The notes under the pieces: model-generated
Told to the model about the DNA's origin: nothing
What the model saw: only the letters and a program-made list of their open reading frames with translations
Databases searched by the model: none
NCBI RefSeq assembly: GCF_900114745.1
Contig: NZ_FOUB01000001.1
Coordinates: forward strand, 124,001 to 188,000
DNA: 64,000 nucleotides
Source: Nitrosomonas communis
GTDB lineage: Bacteria; Pseudomonadota; Gammaproteobacteria; Burkholderiales; Nitrosomonadaceae
Reading direction: 5' to 3'
Part shown: one piece after another, positions 19,195 through 27,253 of the stretch
How positions within the stretch are numbered: the first letter of the stretch is position 1
Layout: each line of letters begins with the position of its first letter
Position numbers and translations under genes: made by a program

Positions 19195-19652
19195 ATGGAA
19201 AAGCATAAATCGGGTTTGTGGCAAGATTCAGTGTCCTCTAAAGCGGAGGTGGATAGGACTTCTCCCAACAGAGGCCATTTGCTTTGTTTCTTTTTCAGCG
19301 TGATCATTCTTACGGGCTGCGGAGAATTTGCCATACGTGATGTGGATAGCTTGTTATTCCCGGGTTTTTACAGATCAGAAGTTGTCGGTTTTCTAGCAGG
19401 ATTAGGAACAACTTTTGCCGCTTTGCCGGATTTGATCGGGATGCTTAAACGAAGGTCAAGCAAAGGCATGAATCCGAGGATGGCCGCCATTATGGGTACT
19501 TTCCAATTTTATGGGTTTACTACGGGTTGTTGATCCTTTCATGACCTGTCATCCTTTGGAATATTATCGCGGTGATCACTAATTTCTTTGTGGTGGGCGC
19601 TTATTTTTACTTTGCTCGTAAAGAAAAAATAGGTCAAGGTCAACCGAGCTAA
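19195..19652 (+). pseudogene. SemiSWEET-type sugar transporter, frameshifted and with in-frame stop
   Basis: From 19372 the frame encodes a SemiSWEET/PQ-loop half-transporter: EVVGFLAGLGTTFAALPDLI, then MLKRRSSKGMNPRMAAIMGT. Near 19504-19509 the match jumps frame to ILWVYYGLLILS, hits TGA at 19542-19544, and continues in that same frame as PVILWNIIAVITNFFVVGAY and YFARKEK to the TAA at 19650. So one frameshift plus one nonsense codon disrupt it. The 5' part carries an unusual lipoprotein-like segment (IILTGCGEF); whether this belongs to the gene is unclear. It follows the GH13 gene by 36 bp, consistent with sugar uptake for that cluster. Confidence 0.75.
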
Positions 19653-19840
19653 TGAATTTAGCTAGATTTTATGAGCGAAGCGGTGTCACAATCTGAATGG
19701 GTTGTTGGGCAAACTGGATAAGTGCAAAATAAGTGCAAAATTAATCTTTTGCAGACTTGATCTATTGAAGATAATGGATGAATAAAGTTCACTATGGTCT
19801 ACAACGATCAGCATTCATCCGCGGTGGAGGCATTGATGAT

Positions 19841-20599
19841 ATGGCTCACATCTTTAGTTTCCAGACAAAGATTAGGGTAGCAGGGCTGATCCTTCTCATA
19901 CTTTTTATGGCAGGGTGTGGAAGCGTCCAGCCTAGATGGGTAGTACGCACCACATCGACGCTATTTTCTTCCTCCTCGAATCCAACAGGCTTGGAAGGGG
20001 AAGTGGTGGCACTGTTCACACCCTTAGCGTCGACATCCTCTCGGGGCGATGAAGCCGTATTGAGCCTATATCTTGCCGAATCCATTAAAAAAATCGCTCC
20101 AACTTAGAAGATAATGGATGAACAGCAAACAATCGCCCTGATTAATCGTCACGGCCTGACAGAAGAGTATACCCGCTTGCGCCAGGGCATTGATCAAAGT
20201 CATATCCTGAATCGGGAATTACTTCAAAAAATCGGGAAGAGTATAGAGGCACGGTACGTACTTCAGCCCAGATTGGCATACATTTCACAAACTATGACAG
20301 ACCGTTTGGATGCGCCGGTTACTCCATTCGTGATCTTGCAGACCCGTTCTGCTGTCATGAGACTTTCCCTGCAACTATGGGACACCATCAGCGGTGAACC
20401 TGTATGGTCCTCCGCAGCCGAATCTGTCGTGGTAGACGAAACGGCGAGCCTGGAGCCCATGTTTATCAAAGACGCTGCTCGAGCCGCATTCGGTGGTATG
20501 TTAGCAGACTTGCTGACTAAAAAAACGTCATCGGAATATAGTCGTCTGAATCATTTTCTTGACAGTTTGATCCAAGAGAAAAACAAGCGAGATGAGTAA
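19841..20599 (+). pseudogene. Lipoprotein of unknown function interrupted by an in-frame TAG
   Basis: Signal peptide and lipobox FMAGC open at ATG 19841. The frame reads to ESIKKIAPT, then TAG at 20105-20107, then continues in the same frame as KIMDEQQTIALINRHGLTEE to 20599. The downstream part (LQLWDTISGEPVWSSAAESV, DAARAAFGGMLADLL) resembles small outer-membrane lipoproteins that report on complex assembly, but I cannot name the family. A single nonsense change explains the break, with no indel required. An exact 16 bp repeat (GAAGATAATGGATGAA) occurs at 19767 and again at 20107 across the stop. Confidence 0.65.
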
Positions 20600-20761
20600 G
20601 GTAAGAATGTAGTTAGGAGCTATTATCCTCTCGACACGGGGACGGCGTATTCATTTGTATATCTTTTTACGCATTTTTTGTGCGTTTTTTGTTTAGACTG
20701 ACGCATAATCCGGTGACACTCAATAAATGTGGAAATATAAAACAACGATTGAGGAGATTAC

Positions 20762-21387
20762 ATGCGACTCCCTAAAAAATTCCAAAATCTACATTGGGCT
20801 GGGTTGCGATATTTTCCATCGTACTTCTAGGTCAAGCATCTTATCTGTCAACTGGCCTAGAGGGTGTGGAGTGCCATCAAATCAAGGATGAAAATGTGCT
20901 TGACCGCTTTAATGCCAAACAGGTCGATGTGTCTGCTGCAAACCTCGAATCGATTACCTTCAAATCGAAGGTATATCAGATTGGACCCGTGACCCTTACT
21001 CAGGGCGAATTTCGTGCATCAGCTGCACCAGATACTGTGTCTGAAGTAGTTGTGAAACTTACCGATAAGCGGGTATTCGGAGTAGTGAACGGCAAAATGG
21101 TGGGCGCAGTCGTAGCAACCACAACTTTGGGTGGATCGGGTACGTTCTACGAACTTGCACTGTTAATTGAAAGTGTTGAAAGTGTGCAAGGTTGGACGAA
21201 TACTGACACTGTTCTTCTGGGCGATCGGGTAAAGGTGCATTCATTAGCAATTGAGCGCGATCACATTACGGTTGTGATGACGACACATGGTCCACAAGAG
21301 CCGATGTGCTGCCCGACGCTCACCGTTATAAAGCACTTTGCTGTCCAGGGTGACCGGCTCGTCATGGTCAACAAAGGAATATACTAG
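20762..21387 (+). pseudogene. Inner-membrane-anchored hypothetical protein with a poly-A frameshift at its start
   Basis: A strong ribosome site (GAGGAGATTAC) precedes ATG 20762, but that frame ends after 22 codons. The long frame (from ~20780 to 21387) encodes LGWVAIFSIVLLGQASYLS and then a ~170-residue soluble domain with a Cys-Cys pair (EPMCCPTLTVI) near the end. Adding one A to the A6 run at 20774-20779 would join them as MRLPKKIPKSTLGWVAIFSI. So either a one-base deletion, a phase-variable tract or a sequence error separates start from body. No family recognised. It is preceded by a short imperfect ACGCA...TGCGT palindrome at 20662. Confidence 0.6.
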
Positions 21388-21391
21388 AACG

Positions 21392-21670
21392 CTACCTCCT
21401 TTGCTGCTGCCCTTGCTGATAACCTCTTTGGTAGGCACGTTCCTCAGATTGTTTGTGTTTATCGTAAACGTAACCCCCTAACAAGCCCGCGCCTGCGCCA
21501 ATGGCAGCCCCCATTCCTGCATTACCTGCTATTGCGCCAATTACAGCGCCGGTTGCTGCGCCTCCGGCTGTTCCAGTCATCATTCTCTGTTCTGACTGAG
21601 TCATGCCTGCACATCCAGTTATACCCATTGCGACGACTGCTGCAATGATTAAACAAAAAATTTTTTTCAT
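21392..21670 (-). CDS. Glycine-zipper lipoprotein
   Basis: 92 residues from the ATG at 21670, which has AGGAG upstream. Signal peptide with lipobox ITGC (Cys 20), then a glycine zipper (GTAGGAATGAVIGAIAGNAG, then MGAAIGAGAGLLGGYVYD) and a Gln/Arg-rich tail. Small Gly-zipper lipoproteins of this kind sit in the outer membrane; functions vary and are mostly unassigned. It converges with the pseudogene ending at 21387. Similar Gly-zipper design recurs at 25167. Confidence 0.8.
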   Translation of the reverse strand: MKKIFCLIIAAVVAMGITGCAGMTQSEQRMMTGTAGGAATGAVIGAIAGNAGMGAAIGAGAGLLGGYVYDKHKQSEERAYQRGYQQGQQQRR

Positions 21671-21717
21671 GGTATCGCTCCTGGAAAAGTATCGATTGAA
21701 ATGAGCAGTAACCGCTA

Positions 21718-22107
21718 CTATGCACATGGAAATTTTTCTATCAAGTATTTCATTACGGTATCAACAGCCCGCTCCTTCAGGTATTCTGGATGGGCTTTCA
21801 TCCATTCGACATAATTTGCTATGGCTTGGTTGCGTGAAGGCTTAGGATCAGGCGGGCAAACCAAAGGGCTAAGTCCAGGGTTACTGTAAAAATCTTGCTG
21901 ATACTGATAAACACCCACCAGGTAGCCATGGCAGAAGTGGATAGCTTCTTTGTAAAGAGAATCTGATGGCGATGCCGTACATAACTCGATGATATCCTCC
22001 GCATTCCTTGCCAGAAAATTATCTTTTGTGGCAGCCTGAGCCTGTATTGCCAGGCAGCCTGCAATAATAAGTGCGATAAGGCATTTTTGACAAATAGTAA
22101 GATGCAT
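21718..22107 (-). CDS. Rap1a/Tai-like exported protein
   Basis: 129 residues from ATG 22107 (AAGGA about 8 nt upstream; 22122 also possible). Signal peptide ending QAQAA. The mature domain has four Cys, including ELCTASP, FCHGYLVGVYQ and the C-terminal KFPCA, and the helix NYVEWMKAHPEYLKERAVDT. This matches the Rap1a/Tai domain known from type VI secretion immunity proteins. No effector gene is adjacent, so an immunity role is not supported here; many proteobacteria carry orphan members. It lies 31 bp after the hydrolase-like gene and may be in its operon. Confidence 0.75.
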   Translation of the reverse strand: MHLTICQKCLIALIIAGCLAIQAQAATKDNFLARNAEDIIELCTASPSDSLYKEAIHFCHGYLVGVYQYQQDFYSNPGLSPLVCPPDPKPSRNQAIANYVEWMKAHPEYLKERAVDTVMKYLIEKFPCA

Positions 22108-22138
22108 AATATTTTCCTTCATGGGTTAAATAATTCAT

Positions 22139-23470
22139 TCACTTATCGCCTATTTTGGTAAATTCACATCTTTCTTTAATAAGCGGCGAGGTATGCGGAT
22201 TGCCGATGCCATTGGCAATCAGTGCGACCACTCGATCATCAATGAAATATCCCACATGGGCTTCAAGTGGATTAGCAAAGCCTTTGATGTCAAAGGCATC
22301 AATAATTTTGGCCACGTTGATTGTGACGTTGGTAATGCTTGGGCACAATCGCGAATCCAGATATTTTTCGCTGAACTGATTGGGTATGCCATAACTTAAT
22401 AAATCATTGGGATCACTGAAAGCAATAATGGATGTGTCAGTGAGCATACGCTGCAAGTAATGCGCACCTTCAGGTTTACAATAGGCTGCTTTCTGTCCCA
22501 CCACCTCAGGAAGTTCTCTGCCTAATTGCAGGAGTGGAAGCTGATTGGATAGCATGAAGACGGGGATATGTTTTTCACGGAGTGCTGCTATTGCTTTGGA
22601 GGTTGCTGCTGAAACAACCATTGATTTAAACTCTTCGTCTGATCCTAAACTAGCATACTTTTCCGGATGTTCCAGCATATCGGCAATACGCTGGAAACCA
22701 TCAATGGTGATACGGCTACCGAGACTATGTGAAATCACGACATAATCATCGCGCTCTATTTTGTCGACATGTGCATCGCCCAAGCCTCGGCAGACATGTT
22801 CTCCTTCCTTCGGAAGATCTTGCCAATAATGTATTGCCATCCAACAGAATGATTGTGCGAATGCTGCCAGAATATGTTCCCTGATGCTTCCTAAATAGAT
22901 AATAGGATCGGGCGTGGTATCATTAGTGAATTCCTTTAGCCTACGATTGATTGTGGCTCTGCGAAAATCAATTTCTCCTGAGGTGTCAAATCTCAGCAGC
23001 GCTTTCTCTGGAAGAGAAAGCCTCGACCAGGCAAGTTCATAAAACGTCAGCTTCTCACCGGTAGCTTCATTCAGCAGTTGGGTTGCGCGCAAATTACCCA
23101 AAGTTTTGTCAGGATATAAGGGTGAAACCAAAGTGATATTCTTGGAATCGCCCACACGACTGTTTAAATTTAATTCTTTGGCTAGTTTATTCAAGAATTC
23201 GGTGGAATAGCCTGGTATATGATCCCCTACACCATGCACCATCGCGACTTTGGTCTCTCCCTGAGAGTTGATGAGGTGTGGTTTAATCCCTTCAAAAGGC
23301 ATGCCCTCAACTATGCAGATGCGAGTATCTTCAGCTTCAGCTTTTTCTAGAAGAGCTTGTGTCACACCTTTGCTGATGCTGCTGACACAACCCGATAAGA
23401 AAAAGGTGATTGAGAGAAAGAAAATTAACCCTCTATTTTTTTTGCTCAGATAATAAGCACTTGTCATCAT
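22139..23470 (-). CDS. Alpha/beta-hydrolase-like lipoprotein
   Basis: 443 residues. Signal peptide with lipobox FLSGC (Cys ~28). An alpha/beta-hydrolase fold is suggested by VAMVHGVGDHIPGYS near residue 75 (oxyanion-type HG), VVISHSLGSRI near 248 (nucleophile elbow with Ser in a G/S-H-S-L-G context), and late acidic and His candidates (SDPNDLL ~350, EAHVGYF ~410). Probably an outer-membrane esterase/lipase-like protein; substrate unknown. It is the first minus-strand gene under control block D and may be co-transcribed with the Rap1a-like and Gly-zipper genes. Frame intact. Confidence 0.75.
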   Translation of the reverse strand: MMTSAYYLSKKNRGLIFFLSITFFLSGCVSSISKGVTQALLEKAEAEDTRICIVEGMPFEGIKPHLINSQGETKVAMVHGVGDHIPGYSTEFLNKLAKELNLNSRVGDSKNITLVSPLYPDKTLGNLRATQLLNEATGEKLTFYELAWSRLSLPEKALLRFDTSGEIDFRRATINRRLKEFTNDTTPDPIIYLGSIREHILAAFAQSFCWMAIHYWQDLPKEGEHVCRGLGDAHVDKIERDDYVVISHSLGSRITIDGFQRIADMLEHPEKYASLGSDEEFKSMVVSAATSKAIAALREKHIPVFMLSNQLPLLQLGRELPEVVGQKAAYCKPEGAHYLQRMLTDTSIIAFSDPNDLLSYGIPNQFSEKYLDSRLCPSITNVTINVAKIIDAFDIKGFANPLEAHVGYFIDDRVVALIANGIGNPHTSPLIKERCEFTKIGDK

Positions 23471-23947
23471 GATTGTATGATTAGTTGTAATTGAACAAAA
23501 ATGGACACTTGATTAAGGCCATTCGGCTTCGCTCATGCCGCATAATGGCAAGCTACTTACTCCTAGTTCTTTGAATAAAAAAAAGTCAATCTCAGCAGTA
23601 AGCACCTGAAAAAAACATACCGCTTGCCTTTTCAGCATGAAGTGACAGGAGAATAAACTTTTTTTCCTTTTATTCGATTCTGATACTGCTATAGCTTATT
23701 AAAATCCGCGAGTTAAAAATATACGTGCTAACACGTAAAAACGATCCTTATGACAAGAAATTAAAAATATTTTTGGATTGTTTATGCCAAGCGTTTAAGG
23801 TTTAAATGTGTATATTTGTTTACGGGCGGTTTAGGGGCAGAAGGCACTGAAGGAGAAGGAGCGCTCAATGTGTAAAGTTCTGGTAAGTTGTGTCATTGGT
23901 CATAAATTGCACACAGTCAGCGCTTATCTATTCATTTCATTTGGGAT
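23471..23947. other. Intergenic region holding control block D
   Basis: Contains the promoter region of the minus-strand hydrolase lipoprotein gene. A plus-strand 27-codon frame at 23868-23951, with a strong GGAGAAGGAG upstream, is the only other coding candidate; it is too short to judge. Confidence 0.5.
23692..23747 (-). promoter_or_regulatory. Palindrome + 21 nt + AATAAGCTA control block, site D
   Basis: On the minus strand: GGATCGTTTT, perfect palindrome TACGTGTTAGCACGTA (23737-23722), 21 nt, AATAAGCTA. Nearly identical to site A over the full ~55 bp. It points toward the hydrolase lipoprotein gene, whose ATG lies ~220 bp downstream. Confidence 0.65.
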
Positions 23948-25000
23948 TTAAGGTGTCGTGGTTGGAAGATTTGTTGGAATATTTATATCCTTCGCTCGAA
24001 TAAGACGCGAAAAATCCACAGCATCATCACCTGCCTGTGCCCGGGCATTGATATAAGAGCGCTGTTGTAATTCAGGAAAAGCCAGGCCGTCAGTTTTTAA
24101 TTTACCGTGTTCATATAACAATTGCGGTAGGTAACCGCTTGCCAGAATCTTCCAGTTGAAAGGTAGCTGCGGTGGATTGACGCGATTATTCAGCCAGATA
24201 CTGGTCGTACAGTTGGTCGTGAGCGTGTTGTAAAACTCAGGCTTAGTTTTTAATTCGTTGATTCTACGCATATATTCAAGGAATAAGCGGCGACCATTTT
24301 CGATGGGCCCATTTACTCGATAAATGTAAGTGTTTTCTGGTGGATTTTCACGATAGTTGGTGCGTAACCTTATAATGTCGCGTTCATCAGCGACCACGTA
24401 GATAAGCTCATATTGTCGGAAGAAGCCTTTGATAGAGGAATAATCTTCATTTTTCTCCTTGCGTGTTTCGATGGATATGGCGAGATAATTCTCTCCGGCA
24501 AAGGCGAAGCTCAAGAATATATGGGCTATGGCAGGTCCCATCCAATAAGAGGCAACGATATCCACTGCCTCCAGTTTGTTTAAGTCGAAACGTTTGTCAT
24601 AGTATCCGGGGGTATACTCAGTTTCGCTGCGGTAATTAAAGTTACGAATGTTGTGTACCGTAATGAGATTGCCTCCGATGGTAGCGTATGGCAGCACTGC
24701 GACATCCGTTTGCCAGTTGCGCTCATTGGAGGGTGAAATACTGCTCCACCATATTAATAATATTAAGAATAACGCACAATAACTGGCAAATGCTTGCCAG
24801 CGCCAGTGCCGAAAGCTTAATGCGATTAAAGTTGATAACGATGTAATCCCAAAGGCTACGGCCAGGATGCTGCGTACCATATCGCTGTACGGACCTGAAA
24901 ATGCAAGAGCAAGAACACCCCAGCTACCAGTTGCTATTGTCAGCAAACCGAGCAATATCCAACTTACAATGTAGGTAACTGGGGTTCGGGTGCTCCTCAT
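23948..25000 (-). CDS. DUF4105/Lnb-N-type membrane protein
   Basis: 350 residues. Three hydrophobic segments lie at about 10-32, 38-60 and 72-90, followed by a periplasmic domain matching DUF4105, now known as the Lnb N-terminal periplasmic domain. Landmarks are IRNFNYRSETEYTPGYYDKR (~118), SIETRKEKNEDYSSIKGFFR (~178) and TTNCTTSIWLN (~262) with a conserved Cys, a likely active-site residue by family. In Gram-positives Lnb moves acyl chains on lipoproteins; the proteobacterial role is unproven. The ribosome site is weak. A repeat copy lies just upstream. Confidence 0.8.
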   Translation of the reverse strand: MRSTRTPVTYIVSWILLGLLTIATGSWGVLALAFSGPYSDMVRSILAVAFGITSLSTLIALSFRHWRWQAFASYCALFLILLIWWSSISPSNERNWQTDVAVLPYATIGGNLITVHNIRNFNYRSETEYTPGYYDKRFDLNKLEAVDIVASYWMGPAIAHIFLSFAFAGENYLAISIETRKEKNEDYSSIKGFFRQYELIYVVADERDIIRLRTNYRENPPENTYIYRVNGPIENGRRLFLEYMRRINELKTKPEFYNTLTTNCTTSIWLNNRVNPPQLPFNWKILASGYLPQLLYEHGKLKTDGLAFPELQQRSYINARAQAGDDAVDFSRLIRAKDINIPTNLPTTTP

Positions 25001-25052
25001 TAGGTGAAGCCTGTCGGCATGATTTAATAGCTATGAATATACGTCACAAGTT

Positions 25053-25154
25053 ATTCCATTTCTAGACCAAAACTGACTTTGTTGGCTTCACCTTGCTGTA
25101 TTATTTATACAGTCTGCGGCTCGCCTTCACGTCATTTTTGATCTGGAAAGGGAA
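25053..25154 (-). repeat. Dispersed ~100 bp inverted-terminus repeat, copy 4
   Basis: Opposite orientation, begins ATTCCATTTCTAGACC; the right end has decayed to GGAAAGGGAAG. It occupies most of the gap between the Lnb-type and Gly-zipper genes. Confidence 0.88.
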
Positions 25155-25166
25155 GTAGTACATTTT

Positions 25167-25613
25167 TTATTTTAACGTATAACCCCGGCCTTCAAAGCAG
25201 GCAGCATAGGCACGCTGAAAGTGCTGTTGTTGCTGTGCCGCAGCCTGATCATTACTCGCACGCTTCTGGCGTTGCCTTACTCCTCCTAACATCGTTCCAC
25301 TGACTGCGCCTATTGCAGCACCTTTGCCAGCATCCCCAGCAATGGCGCCAATTGCAGCACCACCTGCTGCTCCACGAGCAGCCCCTCCTATTCGTTCGCC
25401 ACCAAGCCTCTGCTGCCCGGACGCTGCATACTGGCTGGCTTGCATAGGATCATAGCCTGATTGGCCCTTGGCCCAATTGTAGCACTCACCTTCATCTATC
25501 TGCTGTTGTTCTACGGATTGTCCCTTTGCGGGATAAATGGTTAATTGTGCACTCGCCGGTGTACTGGCAAGAAATGCACCCATTGCTGTTAATGCTATAA
25601 ATTTCTGGAGCAT
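25167..25613 (-). CDS. YMGG-type glycine-zipper exported protein
   Basis: 148 residues with a cleaved signal peptide (AFLASTPASAQ). Contains DEGECYNWAKGQSGYDP (Cys 43), a glycine zipper (GGAARGAAGGAAIGAIAGDA, then GKGAAIGAVSGTMLGG), and a basic/Gln-rich tail ending AYAACFEGRGYTLK with a second Cys. This is the Gly-zipper YMGG-like family, envelope proteins of unknown role. Excellent AGGAGG before the ATG. Transcribed after the small helical protein at 25690. Confidence 0.85.
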   Translation of the reverse strand: MLQKFIALTAMGAFLASTPASAQLTIYPAKGQSVEQQQIDEGECYNWAKGQSGYDPMQASQYAASGQQRLGGERIGGAARGAAGGAAIGAIAGDAGKGAAIGAVSGTMLGGVRQRQKRASNDQAAAQQQQHFQRAYAACFEGRGYTLK

Positions 25614-25689
25614 ATTTCTTGCCTCCTAGGATTAACTTAAAATTGATTCAAAAGATGACTTGAAACTTGAATATTCCAGCATCTTTTCT

Positions 25690-26205
25690 TTATTCTGCTA
25701 AAACTAATGGAATGGCTTCTGCAAGTTCATACCGTACGATGGCACGAATTTTGTTTTCGATCTGTAGGTAACGTGCAACCTTTGCACCAGGAAGGACGGC
25801 GCTAAGTTTGGGAATGTATCTCCGCTTTAGGTTAGCTTCCTCCATTTCGATGGCAATGGCTTCATCAATCAGCTGAGTCGCCTTTTCATTTGAGATCGCA
25901 CCTTTATTAAAGGCTACGGCATAGTCATCTATCAATCTTGCCAGTCGCAAATTGATCTCATGTAAATCTTTCTGGTAGGCATCGTAGACAGGCCAGAATA
26001 CTTTGGCTTCTCCATCGGTCAGGCTCATATTGTTGGTAACGACTAATTTTTTATTCGCAGTGATCTCATCACGCAGTTCTTCCATATTGGTAGCTACACT
26101 GTTTTCATCGCTATTTTTTTTGTCAGCGTACGAGGGTAGCGTAAGCATTACGAAAAAGATCAATACAGTCAGATACAACAGGTTGGCTAAATATTTCTTG
26201 TTCAT
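25690..26205 (-). CDS. Periplasmic helical protein, Spy/CpxP-like in style
   Basis: 171 residues with a signal peptide (FFVMLTLPSYA). The mature part is entirely helical: MSLTDGEAKVFWPVYDAYQK near 60, NEKATQLIDEAIAIEMEEAN, and the final NKIRAIVRYELAEAIPLV. The size, periplasmic location and helix pattern recall Spy/CpxP-type chaperones, but the LTxxQ signature is not clearly present, so the assignment is weak. AAGGGA precedes the ATG. It may share a transcript with the Gly-zipper gene 76 bp downstream. Confidence 0.65.
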   Translation of the reverse strand: MNKKYLANLLYLTVLIFFVMLTLPSYADKKNSDENSVATNMEELRDEITANKKLVVTNNMSLTDGEAKVFWPVYDAYQKDLHEINLRLARLIDDYAVAFNKGAISNEKATQLIDEAIAIEMEEANLKRRYIPKLSAVLPGAKVARYLQIENKIRAIVRYELAEAIPLVLAE

Positions 26206-26809
26206 ATTCTTTTCCCTTCTTAGAAATTGAAGTTAGTAGAGCCGAACTTTGTATTGAATATGTTTTTTGGCGATCAAGGATTGTCAGTAAAAGTAGACAC
26301 CTACCTTCAGTTTGAGTTCAGTGTGGTATCATTTTTAAAAAGTTTTGAGTTATTAATGGAACAGATGATCACTCACTCAGATTACTTAAATAACCCAGAT
26401 AGTAGTTGTGCATCTTATGCTTGCAGATCAGTTAATTATGCCATTCTGTCGAGATGCCGGTACGAACCACGGCAAATTGCAAGACAATACTTCTTTTATG
26501 TCTCTAATCATTTTTCATTATGATGTGATTCACTAAAATTGACATAATGAATAATGATCTTTATATATTCTAAAAAAATATTAAGCCGAGAAATGGTGAT
26601 GGGTTAAGGTCAAAAGGATTAGATGTTTTAATTAAATTCACATTTATTTCTTACCCTAACATTTTCTAATGAAAAATCTGATTTAAATATTTCTAGAATA
26701 CACTTTGTCTTTCGTGCAGTATTGATGCTAAATGGCATATCATTGTCTTTGTTTGCACTGGTTACCTTTATAACAAATCAAAATAGTAACTTTAGTCGAG
26801 AGGTTAAAA
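26206..26809. other. 600 bp intergenic region upstream of the secretion operon
   Basis: Divergent spacer between the minus-strand helical protein and gspG. A 98-codon open frame at 26227-26523 lacks a convincing start and any recognisable domain. AT-rich sequence after 26530 probably holds the gspG promoter, but I cannot pick out a definite site. Confidence 0.5.
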
Positions 26810-27244
26810 ATGGAGTATTACTATAAAAGTTCGCGTAAACGTGGTATTCGTGGGTTTACACTGCTTGAGTTACTGGTAGTAATGGTCATCATAGGCTTGC
26901 TGGCTGCCTATGTTGGTCCCAAATATTTCTCACAGGTAGGGAAGTCAGAAGTCAAAATGGCGCAAGCACAAATTGATTCGCTTGAAAAAGCCTTGCATCA
27001 ATATCGTCTGGATGTGGGCAGCTATCCCACTACTGAGCAAGGATTAAATGCACTCGTGACACGACCTGGTAATGAGATAAAATGGCAAGGTCCTTATCTT
27101 GGTAAAGCACCTCCGCCTGATCCTTGGGGAAAGCCATACCAATACATGTATCCGGGTGAGCGTGCAGAGTTTGATCTATTTTCATTAGGAAAAGATGGGC
27201 AGCCAGGCGGTACAGGTGATGCTGCCGATATTGCCAATTGGTAA
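26810..27244 (+). CDS. gspG: Type II secretion major pseudopilin GspG
   Basis: 144 residues. Type IV prepilin signal: leader ending RGIRG, cleavage before FTLLELLVVMVIIG, with Glu at +5. C-terminal landmarks of GspG follow: LHQYRLDVGSYPTTEQGLNA, WQGPYLGKAPPPDPWGKPYQ, and DGQPGGTGDAADIANW with the calcium-site region. It polymerises into the periplasmic pseudopilus after cleavage by a prepilin peptidase, which is not in this window. First gene of the secretion operon; the next gene starts 9 bp later. Confidence 0.93.
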   Translation: MEYYYKSSRKRGIRGFTLLELLVVMVIIGLLAAYVGPKYFSQVGKSEVKMAQAQIDSLEKALHQYRLDVGSYPTTEQGLNALVTRPGNEIKWQGPYLGKAPPPDPWGKPYQYMYPGERAEFDLFSLGKDGQPGGTGDAADIANW

Positions 27245-27253
27245 AAAGAATCA

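Noticed and set aside
20657-20690. ACGCA...TGCGT palindrome as a fifth control block
   Set aside because: Core differs from TACGTR-N4-YACGTA, and the 21 nt spaced AATAATCTA box is absent.
21718-22107. Rap1a-like protein as part of a type VI effector-immunity pair
   Set aside because: No effector, Hcp, VgrG or other type VI gene is nearby; orphan members are common.
23868-23951. 27-codon frame with strong ribosome-site-like GGAGAAGGAG
   Set aside because: Too short and without conservation evidence; noted under the intergenic entry only.
26227-26523. 98-codon open frame before gspG
   Set aside because: No good start or ribosome site, no recognisable domain, AT-rich spacer; treated as non-coding.
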